A stretch of 64,000 bases of DNA. Origin: Kineococcus sp. NBC_00420 (lineage in GTDB: Bacteria; Actinomycetota; Actinomycetes; Actinomycetales; Kineococcaceae). The DNA lies in NCBI RefSeq assembly GCF_036021035.1, contig NZ_CP107930.1, positions 1,178,001 to 1,242,000 on the forward strand. The letters run 5' to 3'. Positions 1 to 9,220 of this stretch are shown piece after piece (the first letter of the stretch is position 1; each line of letters begins with the position of its first letter). Below the pieces are notes generated by a model that worked only from the letters and a program-made list of their open reading frames with translations, had not been told where the DNA came from and did no database searches. The position numbers and the translations under genes are program-made.

Positions 1-113
1 ATGGCCGGACGCGTGATCGCGAACGGACCGCTCCCGATGAGGGGCTGCCAGAACATCTCTGCGTCGGGCGGGGTGAACCCGCCCTCCGCGGCAGCCAGCA
101 TGGGCAGGCTCAC
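1..113 (-). CDS. atpB: ATP synthase F0 subunit a, N-terminal fragment
   Basis: This is the first 37 codons of the proton-channel subunit a of F-type ATP synthase; the rest lies beyond the left edge. The fragment reads FTPPDAEMFWQPLIG and then GPFAITRP, which is the usual actinobacterial AtpB amino terminus just before its first membrane helix. A GTG start at 113 is preceded, five bases away, by a strong GGAGGAG ribosome site (complement of 119-125), so it is preferred over the in-frame ATG at 101. It is the third gene after two small ATP-synthase accessory proteins, matching the usual start of an atp operon. Confidence 0.85.
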   Translation of the reverse strand, partial: MSLPMLAAAEGGFTPPDAEMFWQPLIGSGPFAITRPA

Positions 114-201
114 GTCAACTCCTCCGTGCGAACTTCATCGTGGGTACGGGGCCGGAGTGCCGGCCGCGTGGCCCCCTGAACAGTGATCGGGCGTCTCGCG
201 G

Positions 202-441
202 TCAGTGCGTACCGTACCGGAGCCACACGTAGTACAAAGTCAACGCCTTGCCGACGACGAGACCGATCCCCACGATGAAGTGGGTTCCGAGCAGGTGGTC
301 GAGACCCCAACCCGCCATCGCGCCCATGAGCGCACCGGAGATCAGGTACGACGTGATGCTCCAGGCGATCTTCTCGGTGATGCCGTTGCCCGCGTCCGTC
401 GGCATGGCCGACGGAGCATCGGACGGCTTGGCGAGGCTCAC
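202..441 (-). CDS. AtpZ/AtpI-like small membrane protein
   Basis: A 79-residue protein with two predicted membrane helices, roughly residues 24-47 and 52-72, joined by a short loop containing GWGLDHLLGT. This resembles the small AtpZ/AtpI family, which helps ion supply or assembly of the F0 rotor. The GTG start at 441 overlaps the stop of the upstream gene (GTGA), implying translational coupling. An inner ATG at 405 would give 67 residues and remains possible. Its place directly before atpB supports the assignment; the exact role within the family is inferred. Confidence 0.75.
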   Translation of the reverse strand: MSLAKPSDAPSAMPTDAGNGITEKIAWSITSYLISGALMGAMAGWGLDHLLGTHFIVGIGLVVGKALTLYYVWLRYGTH

Positions 442-875
442 TTCTGGACCTCGTCCGTCATGAAGATGGGGATCCGCAGCTTCATGAAGCCGCGGAGTTC
501 GGCGGCCAGCCACACGACCGCCGTGATGATGACGGTGAACCCCAGCGCGGGACCGGAGATCCCGTCGACCCGGGTGAGCAGCAGCATCGCGATCCCGAGC
601 AGGACCACCTTGACCGAGTAGACGACCATCGCGGTCATCATGATCAGCTGGGGCCGCGCCCGCGTGACCTTGGCCATGACCACCAGGCGGGCTCCGAAGA
701 ACGCGACGACGATGGCCCCGCCGATCAGCGCGGAGAGCCCCGAGGCGCTTCCCCGCCAGATCCAGGCGACGACGACGCAGACCAGAGCGACCGCACCCGA
801 CACCGCGGACGCGCGGCGGAGCAGGATGCCGAAGGCCTCGGCGGCCTGGACTCCTGCGTCGGTGCTGGTGCTCAA
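438..875 (-). CDS. atpI: ATP synthase protein I-like membrane protein
   Basis: A 145-residue protein with four predicted membrane segments (about residues 24-40, 46-66, 77-100 and 108-128), the size and layout of the ATP synthase protein I family that precedes atpB in many actinobacteria. The start is a TTG at 875 with a weak GGAAGA ribosome site; no ATG or GTG fits as well. It overlaps the following AtpZ-like gene by four bases. The 146 bases upstream may hold the atp operon promoter, but no convincing -35/-10 pair is visible. Confidence 0.75.
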   Translation of the reverse strand: MSTSTDAGVQAAEAFGILLRRASAVSGAVALVCVVVAWIWRGSASGLSALIGGAIVVAFFGARLVVMAKVTRARPQLIMMTAMVVYSVKVVLLGIAMLLLTRVDGISGPALGFTVIITAVVWLAAELRGFMKLRIPIFMTDEVQK

Positions 876-1021
876 AGGTTTCTCTTCCGTCGTCGGCGGG
901 TCGTCCGGTGGGACAGGCTCACTGGCGGCAACCCCGGGATGTTGGTCACGTTCCGGGGAGACTTCGTGAAAGCTATCACGAGCGGAAGGGTCTCCTACGT
1001 CACGTCGTGGACCGTCCGGGC

Positions 1022-2206
1022 TCACGTGCGGGAAGTCTCGGACGTGGGTGCCGCAACGGCACTCTGCGTGGGTTCCTCGTCGCTCACCGTCGGGTTCACA
1101 GGGTCCACCGTCCGCCGGTTGCGTCGCCAGTACACGGGCAGGAACGTCAGGGCCAGCACGACGCAGCCGGCCGCGAAGGCCACGGCGAAGGCCTGGGTCA
1201 GCGGGAGGAACGCCGAGGAGGCCACCCCGAAGCTCAGGAACGCCGCCCACGAGTACATGACGAGGACGGCGACGCGGTGGGAGTGGCCGAGCTGCAGCAA
1301 CCGGTGGTGCAGGTGCTTCTTGTCGGGGTGCCAGAACGCCTTGCCCGCCCTCGTGCGGCGGACGACGGCCAGGACCATGTCGCTGAACGGGACCAGCAGG
1401 ACCGCGATGGGCAGCAGCAACGGGAAGAACGCGGGCGCGATCTTCTCGCTCGCCACGGCCTCGGGATCGACCGTGCTCGTCGCCGCGATGGTCGAACTCG
1501 CCATCAGCAGACCGAGCATCATCGACCCGGAGTCGCCCATGAAGATGCGGGCCGGGTGGAAGTTGTGCGGCAGGAAGCCGAGGCACACCCCCACCGTGAT
1601 CGCCGCGATGAGCGTGGCGAGGGAGGAGAAGTCGTCGGGCGCGCTGCCCCGCTGCAGGGCGTAGGAGTAGCCGAAGAAGGCGATCGAGCCGATCCCGACG
1701 ATGCCGGCGGCGAGACCGTCCAGACCGTCGACGAAGTTCACCGCGTTCACCGACACGAGCACCACGAGGATCGTGATGATCATCATGGTCCGGCCGGAGA
1801 GCAGGGTGACCCCGCCGATCGGCAGCTGCAGCAGGCTCACGCCCTGCCAGCCCATGATCCCGGCGGCGAGCACCTGCCCGGCCAGCTTGGTGACGGCGTC
1901 GAGCTGGACGATGTCGTCGGCGACGCCGACGGCACAGACCACCCCGGCGCCGACGAGGACCCACAGCGGTCCGGGGTCGGCGTGGAAGACGCGGGAGAGG
2001 AACGGCACCTGGCTCGCCACGACCAGGGCGGCGACCATCCCGAAGAACATCGCCACCCCGCCCATCCGCGGCACGGGCACCGAGTGCACGTCGCGGTCGC
2101 GCAGCGGGGTGATCGCGCCGACGCGCTGGGCGAGGCGCCGCACCAGGGGTGTCGTCAGGTACGTGACGGCCGCGGCCACGACGATGACGAGGAGGTAGGC
2201 CCTCAT
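1022..2206 (-). CDS. wecA: MraY/WecA-family glycosyl-1-phosphate transferase
   Basis: A 394-residue polytopic membrane enzyme of glycosyltransferase family 4, which moves a sugar-1-phosphate (usually GlcNAc) from a UDP-sugar to undecaprenyl or decaprenyl phosphate. It starts teichoic acid, arabinogalactan-linker or other wall polymers. Visible family motifs are PRMGG (46-50), the Mg-binding ADD (96-98), NFVDGLDG (157-164), MGDSGS (223-228) and a late HLHHR. About ten membrane helices are expected. ATG at 2206 overlaps the stop of the upstream Sua5 gene (ATGA). The position between sua5 and the atp operon is typical for actinobacterial wecA/rfe. The acceptor polymer cannot be told from sequence. 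Confidence 0.9.
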   Translation of the reverse strand: MRAYLLVIVVAAAVTYLTTPLVRRLAQRVGAITPLRDRDVHSVPVPRMGGVAMFFGMVAALVVASQVPFLSRVFHADPGPLWVLVGAGVVCAVGVADDIVQLDAVTKLAGQVLAAGIMGWQGVSLLQLPIGGVTLLSGRTMMIITILVVLVSVNAVNFVDGLDGLAAGIVGIGSIAFFGYSYALQRGSAPDDFSSLATLIAAITVGVCLGFLPHNFHPARIFMGDSGSMMLGLLMASSTIAATSTVDPEAVASEKIAPAFFPLLLPIAVLLVPFSDMVLAVVRRTRAGKAFWHPDKKHLHHRLLQLGHSHRVAVLVMYSWAAFLSFGVASSAFLPLTQAFAVAFAAGCVVLALTFLPVYWRRNRRTVDPVNPTVSDEEPTQSAVAAPTSETSRT

Positions 2207-2937
2207 CCGCTCGTCTGCGGTGCGCTCGCTCCGGTTCCCTCGGTCTCGAGCTGAGGCTCGGGGTCAGCCTCGGGATCGACGTCGGGCTCGTCGAGCTCGA
2301 CCCAGCCCTTGGGCACCGCGGCGCGCAGCTCCGCCTCCGAGATCGCCCCGACGCGCAGGACCCGCAGCGGTCCGTCGGAGGCGTCGACGATCGTCGAGGG
2401 CGCCCCCTTCGTCGCCGGACCACCGTCGAGGTAGACCCGGACGGACTCCCCCAGCTGCTCGACGGCCTCGGTGACGAGGTTCGCGGCGGGGTGGCCGGAG
2501 AGGTTGGCGCTCGAGACGGCCATCGGGCCGGTGCGCTTGAGCAGCTCCAGGGCGACGGGGTGCAGCGGCATCCGCAGCGCGACCGTGCCGTTGGTGTCGC
2601 CCAGGTCCCAGCTCAGCGAGGGCTGGGCGCGGCAGACGATGGTGAGGGCACCGGGCCAGAACGCGTCGATCAGCTCGCGGACCGCGAACGGGATGGACGA
2701 CGCCAGGCCGTCGATGGTCCGGGTCTCGGGCACGAGGACGGGTGGCGGCATGTTGCGTCCACGTCCCTTGGCCTCGAGCAGGCGCTGCACCGCGGCGGGG
2801 TTGAACGCGTCGGCGCCGATGCCGTAGACGGTGTCGGTGGGCAGCACGACCACCTCACCGCGCTTCACGGCGTTGTGCGCTGCGGACAGACCGCGCTCTC
2901 GGATGACGGGGTCGGCGCAATCGAACGGGGGCCTCAC
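2203..2937 (-). CDS. L-threonylcarbamoyladenylate synthase (Sua5/YciO/YrdC)
   Basis: About 244 residues. The enzyme uses ATP, bicarbonate and threonine to make threonylcarbamoyl-AMP for the t6A modification of tRNAs that read ANN codons. The YrdC fold is visible from residue 15 on: VVLPTDTVYGIG, PPPVLVP, WPGALTIV, VALRMP and SSANLSG. The last ~40 residues are acidic and probably disordered. The GTG at 2937 is chosen because it gives the normal family length and has a GGGAG site about ten bases upstream; a GTG at 2964 lacks one. The gene follows prmC and overlaps wecA, a common translation-factor cluster. Confidence 0.85.
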   Translation of the reverse strand: MRPPFDCADPVIRERGLSAAHNAVKRGEVVVLPTDTVYGIGADAFNPAAVQRLLEAKGRGRNMPPPVLVPETRTIDGLASSIPFAVRELIDAFWPGALTIVCRAQPSLSWDLGDTNGTVALRMPLHPVALELLKRTGPMAVSSANLSGHPAANLVTEAVEQLGESVRVYLDGGPATKGAPSTIVDASDGPLRVLRVGAISEAELRAAVPKGWVELDEPDVDPEADPEPQLETEGTGASAPQTSG

Positions 2938-3004
2938 ACGCAGGAGTCTCCCACTGTCGGCCACGGGGAGGACGACAGCGGCGGGATCGGCGGGGTGTCG
3001 ACGC

Positions 3005-3865
3005 TCAGCGACGACGGGCCGTGGTCGTGCGAGGACGGCCGGTGAGGTCACGGTGGCTGCCGACGTCCTGCCACAGCGACGCCGAGAACATCTCCCGCGC
3101 CGAGCGTTCCTGCACCTCGGCGTGCTCGACCACCACGTAGCCCCCGGGCCGCAGCAACCGGGCCGCGGCCGCCACGACCCGGCGCGGGACGAGCAGCCCG
3201 TCGTCACCGAGGCCGTAGAGCGCGATCTCCGGGTCGTGGTGCGCCACCTCGGCGTCGACGGGGACCGCACCCGGCGGGACGTAGGGCGGGTTGCTCACGA
3301 CGACGTCCACCTCGCCGTCGAGGTCGGCGAAGGCGGTGGCGGCGTCGCCTTCGCGCAGGTCCACCCGCGGGGCGAACTCGTCGACGTTGCGCCGCGCCCA
3401 GGCGTGCGCCATGGGATCGAGCTCGACGGCGTGCACGGCGCACCGCGGCACCTCCGTCGCGACGGCCAGGGCGATCGCGCCGGACCCGGTGCAGAGGTCG
3501 ACGACGGTGGGGAACTCCCCCGCCGCCACCAGACGCCTCGTCTCGTCGACGGCGAGCTGGGCGACGGTCTCGGTCTCGGGGCGCGGGACGAACACCCCGG
3601 GCCCGACGTGCAGGTCCAGCTCGCGGAACCCGGCGCGGCCCGTGAGGTGCTGCAGCGGAACGCGTTGCTCGCGCTGGTCGAGCAGGTGCTCGAAGGTCCC
3701 CGGCTCGACGCTCTCGCGCAGCGCGAGGAGGACCCCGAGGCGGGAGCGGTCGACGCGCAGCGCGTGGGCCAGGAGGACCTCGGCGTCCGCGCGGGCGGAC
3801 ACCACCCCCGCGGTGGCCAGTCGCTGCTCGGCGTCGCGCAGCAGTTCCCTCACGTCGCTCGGCAC
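3005..3865 (-). CDS. prmC: Peptide chain release factor N5-glutamine methyltransferase
   Basis: A 286-residue SAM-dependent methyltransferase that methylates the glutamine of the GGQ motif in release factors. The helical amino-terminal domain is followed by VPRPETE (93-99), the SAM-binding DLCTGSGAIA (123-132) and the glutamine-binding NPPY (192-195). It is transcribed in the same direction as prfA, which encodes its substrate, although a two-gene serine hydrolase/regulator unit sits between them. The last ~15 residues are Arg/Thr-rich. Length matches the family. Confidence 0.92.
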   Translation of the reverse strand: MPSDVRELLRDAEQRLATAGVVSARADAEVLLAHALRVDRSRLGVLLALRESVEPGTFEHLLDQREQRVPLQHLTGRAGFRELDLHVGPGVFVPRPETETVAQLAVDETRRLVAAGEFPTVVDLCTGSGAIALAVATEVPRCAVHAVELDPMAHAWARRNVDEFAPRVDLREGDAATAFADLDGEVDVVVSNPPYVPPGAVPVDAEVAHHDPEIALYGLGDDGLLVPRRVVAAAARLLRPGGYVVVEHAEVQERSAREMFSASLWQDVGSHRDLTGRPRTTTARRR

Positions 3866-3885
3866 GTCCCGACCCTACGGGCAGG

Positions 3886-4962
3886 TCAGACGTCGATCCC
3901 GAGCAGTCGGAACGCGGTCGTCTGGGTGTCCACGCCGGCCGACCCGCTGGGCGAGGTGACCGCGACCCAGCGGCTGGAGGCGGGTTCGAGCCAGATCGAG
4001 CTCTGCACCCCGTAGGTCGCCCCGTTGTTGCCGAGCAGCGTCCGACCGTCGACCTCCGCCGGGAACCAGCCCCACCCGGCCAACGCAGCCGCGCCGGGCA
4101 CGTCGCCGGAGACCGCCGCGGCGGCGAGGCGCCCCAGGTCCGCGGCGGTGGAGTAGACGCCGATCCCCGCCGGGACGCTGCCCGTGGAGCTCCAGGGCGT
4201 GGTCGCCCGCCCGTCGGCACCCCGCTCCAGCGCCCGACCGGCGGGTAGCGGGTCCGGCGCGGCGACGGTGGCGGTCATCCCCAGCGGCGCGAGGACGCGG
4301 TCGGTCAGCAGCTGCGGGTACGGGACACCCGCCCGCACGGCCAGCGCCTGCCCGAGCAGGGCGTACCCGAGGTTGGAGTAGGAGAACTCCCCGCGCGGCG
4401 TCCGCAGCCACGTGGAACCGGCGTCGGACAGCAACGACCCGGGGGTGTCCCACTCGTACGGATTTCCGTAGGTGAGGTTCGTGACGAGGCTCCGCAGCTG
4501 CGCACGGGTGCTCAGGCGCGGCAGGCCCGACGTGTGGGTGGCGAGTTCGGTCAGGGTCGTGACCGCCAGTTCTCCCGGGAGACCGGGGTAGACCTCCCCC
4601 AGCGTCGTCGCCGGGGTCACCTCCCCCCGCTCGACGGCGTCGGCGAACAGCAGACCCGTCATCGACTTCGTGACCGAGCCGATCTCCTGCGGCGTGGTGG
4701 CGCTGAGGGGACGACCCGGCGAAGCCTCACCGATCGCTGCCTGCGCCGACGTCGACCCGTCCCCCGCGGCCACGGCGAACCCCTGACCGGGGAGGTCCCC
4801 GACGGCGAGCCGCAACCGCCGGGCGAGCGCGGGATCCCCCGTGCTGTCGGCCGTGGGCGTCGGTGGTGTCGCGGGGGTGAAGGCGCTCAGGCCGGCGACG
4901 AGCGCCGCCGCGAGGACGACGAGGAGGGTGGGCCTAGGACGGCGTGACACGTTGACGGGCAT
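3886..4962 (-). CDS. Exported serine hydrolase, beta-lactamase/DD-peptidase family
   Basis: A 358-residue protein of the class C beta-lactamase / D-Ala-D-Ala carboxypeptidase superfamily. An Arg-rich start and hydrophobic stretch (about 12-30) form a signal peptide. The nucleophile motif SVTK is at 96-99 and the general-base motif YSN at 195-197. The third motif, often HxG, appears as NNG near the carboxyl end (GNNGATYG), so activity on peptides, esters or beta-lactams cannot be predicted. It starts only four bases after its upstream regulator gene and is very likely co-transcribed with it. Substrate is unknown. Confidence 0.82.
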   Translation of the reverse strand: MPVNVSRRPRPTLLVVLAAALVAGLSAFTPATPPTPTADSTGDPALARRLRLAVGDLPGQGFAVAAGDGSTSAQAAIGEASPGRPLSATTPQEIGSVTKSMTGLLFADAVERGEVTPATTLGEVYPGLPGELAVTTLTELATHTSGLPRLSTRAQLRSLVTNLTYGNPYEWDTPGSLLSDAGSTWLRTPRGEFSYSNLGYALLGQALAVRAGVPYPQLLTDRVLAPLGMTATVAAPDPLPAGRALERGADGRATTPWSSTGSVPAGIGVYSTAADLGRLAAAAVSGDVPGAAALAGWGWFPAEVDGRTLLGNNGATYGVQSSIWLEPASSRWVAVTSPSGSAGVDTQTTAFRLLGIDV

Positions 4963-4966
4963 GGGG

Positions 4967-5452
4967 TTACCTCAATCCGGCCGTGGCGAGCAGGGTCACG
5001 AGCGGGACGACGCGCGCCGGCGGGACGTCGTAGACGCCCCGCCCCGAGGTGGCCAGCCAGCCTTCGGCGACCAGCTGACGCAGGTGGTGGTACAGCTGCC
5101 CGGACGTGCCGAGCCCCTCGGAGAGTTCCGCGACGGTGCGTCCGCCGTGCAGCACCCGGTGCAGCAGCTGCAGGCGGACGGGGTGCGCGAGCGCGGACAG
5201 CACGGCGACGGCCCCCGTGGGGTCCGCCGCGAGCAGGGAGGAGACCTCGACGGTCTCCTGCCACTCGTAGTGCGCACCCGTGGGCAGCGTGAGGCTGCCG
5301 GTGAAGAGGACGTGGGACCGTCCCTCCGCCCGCCGCTTCAGCTCGTGCAGCGCCCAGAACTCGTCGGTCTCGCGCAGGTCCGCCCCGTCGGCCGCCCGGG
5401 CCTCCAGGGCCGCGATGCGCTTCTCGAGGACGTCCCACCGTTCGTCGTCCAT
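4967..5452 (-). CDS. ArsR-type winged-helix transcriptional regulator
   Basis: About 161 residues. An amino-terminal coiled segment (DERWDVLEKRIAALEAR) and a FWALHELK stretch precede an ArsR-like winged helix in the second half, with LSALAHPVRLQLLH, TVAELSE and LYHHLRQLV as the recognisable helix-turn-helix. No metal-binding cysteines are visible, so it is not a classic metal sensor. ATG at 5452 is chosen over GTG at 5458 because a TAGGAT -10 box ends six bases before it. It forms a two-gene unit with the downstream serine hydrolase, which it probably controls. Confidence 0.8.
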   Translation of the reverse strand: MDDERWDVLEKRIAALEARAADGADLRETDEFWALHELKRRAEGRSHVLFTGSLTLPTGAHYEWQETVEVSSLLAADPTGAVAVLSALAHPVRLQLLHRVLHGGRTVAELSEGLGTSGQLYHHLRQLVAEGWLATSGRGVYDVPPARVVPLVTLLATAGLR

Positions 5453-5458
5453 GCGCAC

Positions 5459-5486
5459 ATCCTACGCACTTCCGTACTCAGTTCAA
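5459..5486 (-). promoter_or_regulatory. Sigma-A-like promoter of the ArsR/serine hydrolase pair
   Basis: On the minus strand TTGAAC (complement of 5481-5486) is followed after 16 bases by TAGGAT (complement of 5459-5464). The spacer to the ATG at 5452 is only six bases, so the transcript should begin at or next to the start codon (leaderless). This is the clearest -35/-10 pair seen in the window. Confidence 0.6.
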
Positions 5487-5517
5487 GAGATCCGTAGCCT
5501 GAGTGTTCGTGAGGGCG

Positions 5518-6585
5518 TCAGACGTCGGAGACGGCGAGCTGCGCGGCTTCGTCGGCGTCGATGGCCGACTGGATGACCGGGTCGAGGTCGCCGTCGAGGA
5601 CGGTGTCGAGGTTGTAGGCCTTGAAGCCCGTCCGGTGGTCGGCGATGCGGTTCTCGCCGTAGTTGTAGGTCCGGATGCGTTCGGAGCGGTCGACGGTGCG
5701 GACCTGGGACCGGCGCGCCGCGGAGGCCTCGACGTCGGCGGCCTCCTGGGCCGCGGCGTGCAGGCGGGCCCGCAGGATCCGCATCGCGGACTCCTTGTTC
5801 TGCAGCTGCGACTTCTCGTTCTGGCAGCTGGCGACGACCCCCGTCGGCAGGTGCGTGATGCGTACGGCGGAGTCGGTGGTGTTGACGCTCTGCCCACCCG
5901 GGCCGGAGGAGCGGAAGACGTCGATGCGCAGGTCGTTGGCGTCGATGGTGACCTCGACCTCCTCGGCCTCCGGCATCACGAGGACCCCGACGGCGGAGGT
6001 GTGGACGCGACCCTGGGACTCGGTGAAGGGGACGCGCTGGACGCGGTGGACCCCGCCCTCGTACTTCAGCCGGCGCCAGACCCCCTCGGCCGCCGCGCCG
6101 CGGGTCTTCAGCGCCACCGAGACGTCCTTCCACCCCCCGAGGTCGCTGGGGGTGCCGTCGATGACCTCGGTCACCCAACCGTGCTTCTCGGCGTAGCGCA
6201 GGTACATCCGCAGCATGTCGGCGGCGAACAGCGCCGACTCCTCCCCACCCTCCCCCGCCTTGATCTCGAGGATCACGTCGCGGGCGTCGTCGGGGTCCTT
6301 CGGCAGCAGCAACCGGCGCAGCCGCTCGGCGGCCTCGTCCGCGGCCTCCTGCAGCGCGGGCAGTTCGGCGGCGAAGGCGGCGTCCTCGGCGGCGAGTTCG
6401 CGGGCGGCCTCGGCGTCGTCGAGCGCTGCGCGCCAGGTGACGTGCGCCTGCACGACCGCCCCCAGCTCCGCGTAGCGGCGCCCGAGCGTGCGGGCCAGTC
6501 CGGCGTCGGCGTGCACGGACGGGTCGGCCAGCCGGCGTTCGAGCTCGGCGTGCTCGTCGAGCAGTGGGATCACGGCTTCGAACAC
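5518..6585 (-). CDS. prfA: Peptide chain release factor 1
   Basis: A 355-residue class I release factor that ends translation at UAA and UAG. The codon-reading loop holds the tripeptide PFT (in [14 protein letters not shown]), the P-x-T form that marks RF1, not RF2. The catalytic GGQ lies in [10 protein letters not shown] at about residues 228-235. The amino-terminal helical domain and length are normal. It follows rpmE and a hairpin terminator, and is oriented with prmC, the gene for the enzyme that methylates its GGQ glutamine. Confidence 0.95.
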   Translation of the reverse strand: MFEAVIPLLDEHAELERRLADPSVHADAGLARTLGRRYAELGAVVQAHVTWRAALDDAEAARELAAEDAAFAAELPALQEAADEAAERLRRLLLPKDPDDARDVILEIKAGEGGEESALFAADMLRMYLRYAEKHGWVTEVIDGTPSDLGGWKDVSVALKTRGAAAEGVWRRLKYEGGVHRVQRVPFTESQGRVHTSAVGVLVMPEAEEVEVTIDANDLRIDVFRSSGPGGQSVNTTDSAVRITHLPTGVVASCQNEKSQLQNKESAMRILRARLHAAAQEAADVEASAARRSQVRTVDRSERIRTYNYGENRIADHRTGFKAYNLDTVLDGDLDPVIQSAIDADEAAQLAVSDV

Positions 6586-6623
6586 GCAGGAGCTCCAGGG
6601 GTCAGGTGCGGACGGGAACGCGA

Positions 6624-6670
6624 CAGCGCCGGCCCCTCCGCGTCTCGTGGAAGCGGTGGGACCGGCGCTG
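6624..6670 (-). terminator. Hairpin terminator after rpmE
   Basis: The nine bases 6624-6632 pair perfectly with 6662-6670, extended by CCC/GGG across one bulged base. It begins nine bases past the rpmE stop. There is no U-tract, as is common in high-GC actinobacteria. It may only reduce readthrough into prfA. Confidence 0.6.
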
Positions 6671-6678
6671 AGGTGATG

Positions 6679-6894
6679 CTACTTGGCGTCCTTCTTGCCG
6701 TAGCGCTGCTGGAAGCGCGCCACGCGGCCACCGGTGTCCAGGATCTTCTGCTTGCCCGTGTAGAAGGGGTGGCAGGCGCTGCACACGTCGGCGCGCATCT
6801 CGCCGCTCTTCTCGGTGCTGCGGGTGGTGAACGTCGCGCCGCAGGTGCAGGTGACCTGGGTCTCGACGTAGTCCGGGTGGATTCCGGCCTTCAT
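6679..6894 (-). CDS. rpmE: 50S ribosomal protein L31, zinc-binding form
   Basis: A 71-residue L31. The four zinc-ligand cysteines of the C+ form are present at positions 16, 18, 38 and 41, and HPFYTGKQ (42-49) is the family signature. A GAGGAG ribosome site lies seven bases before ATG. It sits between the rho and prfA genes as in many actinobacteria, flanked on both sides by hairpins, so it is probably its own transcription unit. Zinc-free paralogues elsewhere in the genome often replace this form under zinc starvation. Confidence 0.95.
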   Translation of the reverse strand: MKAGIHPDYVETQVTCTCGATFTTRSTEKSGEMRADVCSACHPFYTGKQKILDTGGRVARFQQRYGKKDAK

Positions 6895-6983
6895 GGTGAT
6901 CTCCTCATAGCGCTCAGTCGGTGCCGGGTCGCCGTTCGTGCTGGCGTGAGCCGGTACCTGCGGTGTCGAAGCAGTCTCCCACA

Positions 6984-7015
6984 GGAGCCGCCGGGTAGTG
7001 GAACCCGGCGGCTCC
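6984..7015 (-). terminator. Terminator after rho
   Basis: A perfect 13-bp stem (6984-6996 with 7003-7015) closes a six-base loop, AGTGGA. It starts 16 bases after the rho stop codon. No run of T follows. It separates rho from rpmE. Confidence 0.75.
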
Positions 7016-7030
7016 GGAGAGCATTCCCGA

Positions 7031-9220
7031 TCAGTCCTTGTTCACCAAGGGGGTCGAGCTCTGGACCTGCTGCAGGAACTCGAGGTTGCTGCGGGTCTTC
7101 TTGAGGCGGTCGAGCAGGAGCTCGATGGAGGCCTGCGCGTCGAGCGCGGTGACGACGCGACGCAGCTTCCAGACGGTCGCCAGCTCCTCGCGGGACATGA
7201 GGATCTCCTCGCGACGGGTACCGGAGGCCGGCACGTCGACCGCGGGGAAGATGCGCTTGTCCGCCAGCTGGCGGGAGAGGCGCACCTCCATGTTCCCGGT
7301 GCCCTTGAACTCCTCGAAGATGACCTCGTCGGCCTTCGAACCCGTCTCCACCAGGGCGGAGGCCAGGATCGTCAGCGAGCCGCCGTTCTCGACGTTGCGG
7401 GCCGCACCGAAGAAGCGCTTCGGCGGGTACAGCGCCGAGGCGTCGACACCACCGGAGAGGATCCGGCCGCTGGCGGGCGCCGAGATGTTGTAGGCGCGGG
7501 ACAGGCGGGTCAGCGAGTCGAGCAGCACGACGACGTCGTTGCCGAGTTCCACGAGGCGCTTGGCCCGCTCGATGGCGAGTTCGGCGACCGCGGTGTGGTC
7601 GGCGGCGGGACGGTCGAAGGTGGAGGCGATGACCTCACCCTTGATCGTCCGCTGCATGTCGGTGACCTCTTCAGGACGCTCGTCCACGAGCACGACCATG
7701 AGGTGGCACTCGGGGTTGTTCGTCGTGATGGCGTTGGCGATGGCCTGCATGACCATCGTCTTGCCGGCCTTCGGCGGGGCCACGATGAGGCCGCGCTGGC
7801 CCTTCCCGAGCGGCGACATCAGGTCGATGATGCGCGTCGTCAGGACGTTGGGCTCGGTCTCCAGGCGCAGACGTTCCTGCGGGTAGAGCGGCGTGAGCTT
7901 GGCGAAGTCCGGCCGGTTGCGGGCCTGCTCGGGCGGGGCACCGTTGACGGTGTCGACGCGGACGAGCGCGTTGTACTTCGACCGCGCGCCGGTCTGCTCG
8001 CCCTCGCGGGGCTGACGGACAGCACCCGTGACGGCGTCGCCGGGGCGCAGGTTGTTCTTCTTCACCTGGCCGAGCGAGACGTACACGTCGTTCGCACCGG
8101 CGAGGTAGCCGGAGGTGCGGATGAACGCGTAGTTGTCGAGGACGTCGAGGATCCCCGCGACGGGCAGCAGGACGTCGTCCTCGTTGACCTGCTCGTCGAT
8201 CTCGGGAGCGCCGGGTGCGCCCTCACGGCCACCCCGACGACCCTTGCGGTCGCGGTAGCGGTTGCGACGGCCACGACGGCCACCGGCCTCGTCGTCGTCG
8301 TAGCCCGCGCTGGGGCCGTTGGTCGACGCCGCCTGGGGTTCGGGGCGGTTCTCGGTGCGCTCGGGACGGTCGGTGCGCTCCTGGCGCTCCGGACGGTCGG
8401 TGCGCTCGGGGCGCTCCGTCCTCTCCACGCGCGGCTCGCGGTCCACCCGCGGTTCGCGGGCTTCGCGGTTCTCGCGCGGCTCGCGGTCCACCCGCGGTTC
8501 CGTGCGGGCCTCGGACCGGGCGCGCTCGGGGCGCTGCTCGGCCTCGGGGGCGCTGTTCTCGCCGCGGCGGGGCATGTTCGGCAGCTCGACCTGCTGGTCG
8601 GGCTCGCGCACCCGGTCACGGCGGGCCCGCTCCCGGCGGGACAGGCGCGGGGTGCCGTCCTGGGACTCGGTGCGCTCCTGGCGCTCCGGGCGGCTCTCGC
8701 CACGGGACCCGACGAAGTCGTCCAGCGTCGGCTCGTTGCGCGTGGCGGGCACCTCGACGGCCGGCTGCGCGGGCGTCTCGGACGGCACGGGAGCAGCGGA
8801 CTCGGCGACCGGCGGGGCGCCGGCGGACGAGCTCGCACGACGGGAGCGGGTCCGCGGCGGGCGGGTGGCGGGGGCTTCCTCCGCCACGGGGGCCTCGACC
8901 GCAGCAGCGGCGGGGACCTCGGGTGCCGCAGCGGCGACCGGGGTCTGCGGCGCGCCGGCCTCAGCGGTCTGGGTGGTGGCCTGGGTGCTCGTCTCGGCGG
9001 CGGCGGCCGGACGGCCCCCGCGCTGCGGCACGACGGACTGGTGCTCGCGGATGGCCGCGAGCAGGTCCACCTTGCGCATCCGCGCGGTGCCCGAGATGCC
9101 GAGTTCCGCGGCGAGCGACTGCAACTGCGGCAGTCGAAGGGCGGAGAGGCTGCCGGTACGGCGCGCAGGCGCGTCGGCGGTCGCGCCGTCGGTGGCAGCG
9201 ATGTCTGTGGTGTCGGTCAC
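7031..9220 (-). CDS. rho: Transcription termination factor Rho with long Arg/acidic insertion
   Basis: A 729-residue hexameric RNA helicase that ends transcription. Residues about 25-63 form the Rho_N helical domain. A low-complexity stretch from about 64 to 340, rich in Arg, Glu, Asp and Pro with repeats such as RTDRPER, follows. Next comes the cold-shock RNA-binding domain (about 343-410) and the ATPase core with the P-loop APPKAGKTM near 478. The extra segment is typical of actinobacterial Rho and can bind RNA or phase-separate. GTG at 9220 is chosen because GGAAGGA precedes it at proper spacing; translation further upstream reads no Rho-like sequence. Confidence 0.93.
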   Translation of the reverse strand: MTDTTDIAATDGATADAPARRTGSLSALRLPQLQSLAAELGISGTARMRKVDLLAAIREHQSVVPQRGGRPAAAAETSTQATTQTAEAGAPQTPVAAAAPEVPAAAAVEAPVAEEAPATRPPRTRSRRASSSAGAPPVAESAAPVPSETPAQPAVEVPATRNEPTLDDFVGSRGESRPERQERTESQDGTPRLSRRERARRDRVREPDQQVELPNMPRRGENSAPEAEQRPERARSEARTEPRVDREPRENREAREPRVDREPRVERTERPERTDRPERQERTDRPERTENRPEPQAASTNGPSAGYDDDEAGGRRGRRNRYRDRKGRRGGREGAPGAPEIDEQVNEDDVLLPVAGILDVLDNYAFIRTSGYLAGANDVYVSLGQVKKNNLRPGDAVTGAVRQPREGEQTGARSKYNALVRVDTVNGAPPEQARNRPDFAKLTPLYPQERLRLETEPNVLTTRIIDLMSPLGKGQRGLIVAPPKAGKTMVMQAIANAITTNNPECHLMVVLVDERPEEVTDMQRTIKGEVIASTFDRPAADHTAVAELAIERAKRLVELGNDVVVLLDSLTRLSRAYNISAPASGRILSGGVDASALYPPKRFFGAARNVENGGSLTILASALVETGSKADEVIFEEFKGTGNMEVRLSRQLADKRIFPAVDVPASGTRREEILMSREELATVWKLRRVVTALDAQASIELLLDRLKKTRSNLEFLQQVQSSTPLVNKD

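Noticed and set aside
876-1021. Promoter of the atp operon
   Set aside because: A TAGCTT stretch on the minus strand fits TANNNT, but no -35 at a sensible distance supports it.
5465-5480. Operator palindrome in the ArsR promoter spacer
   Set aside because: Only four bases per arm (TACG/CGTA) pair; too weak to claim.
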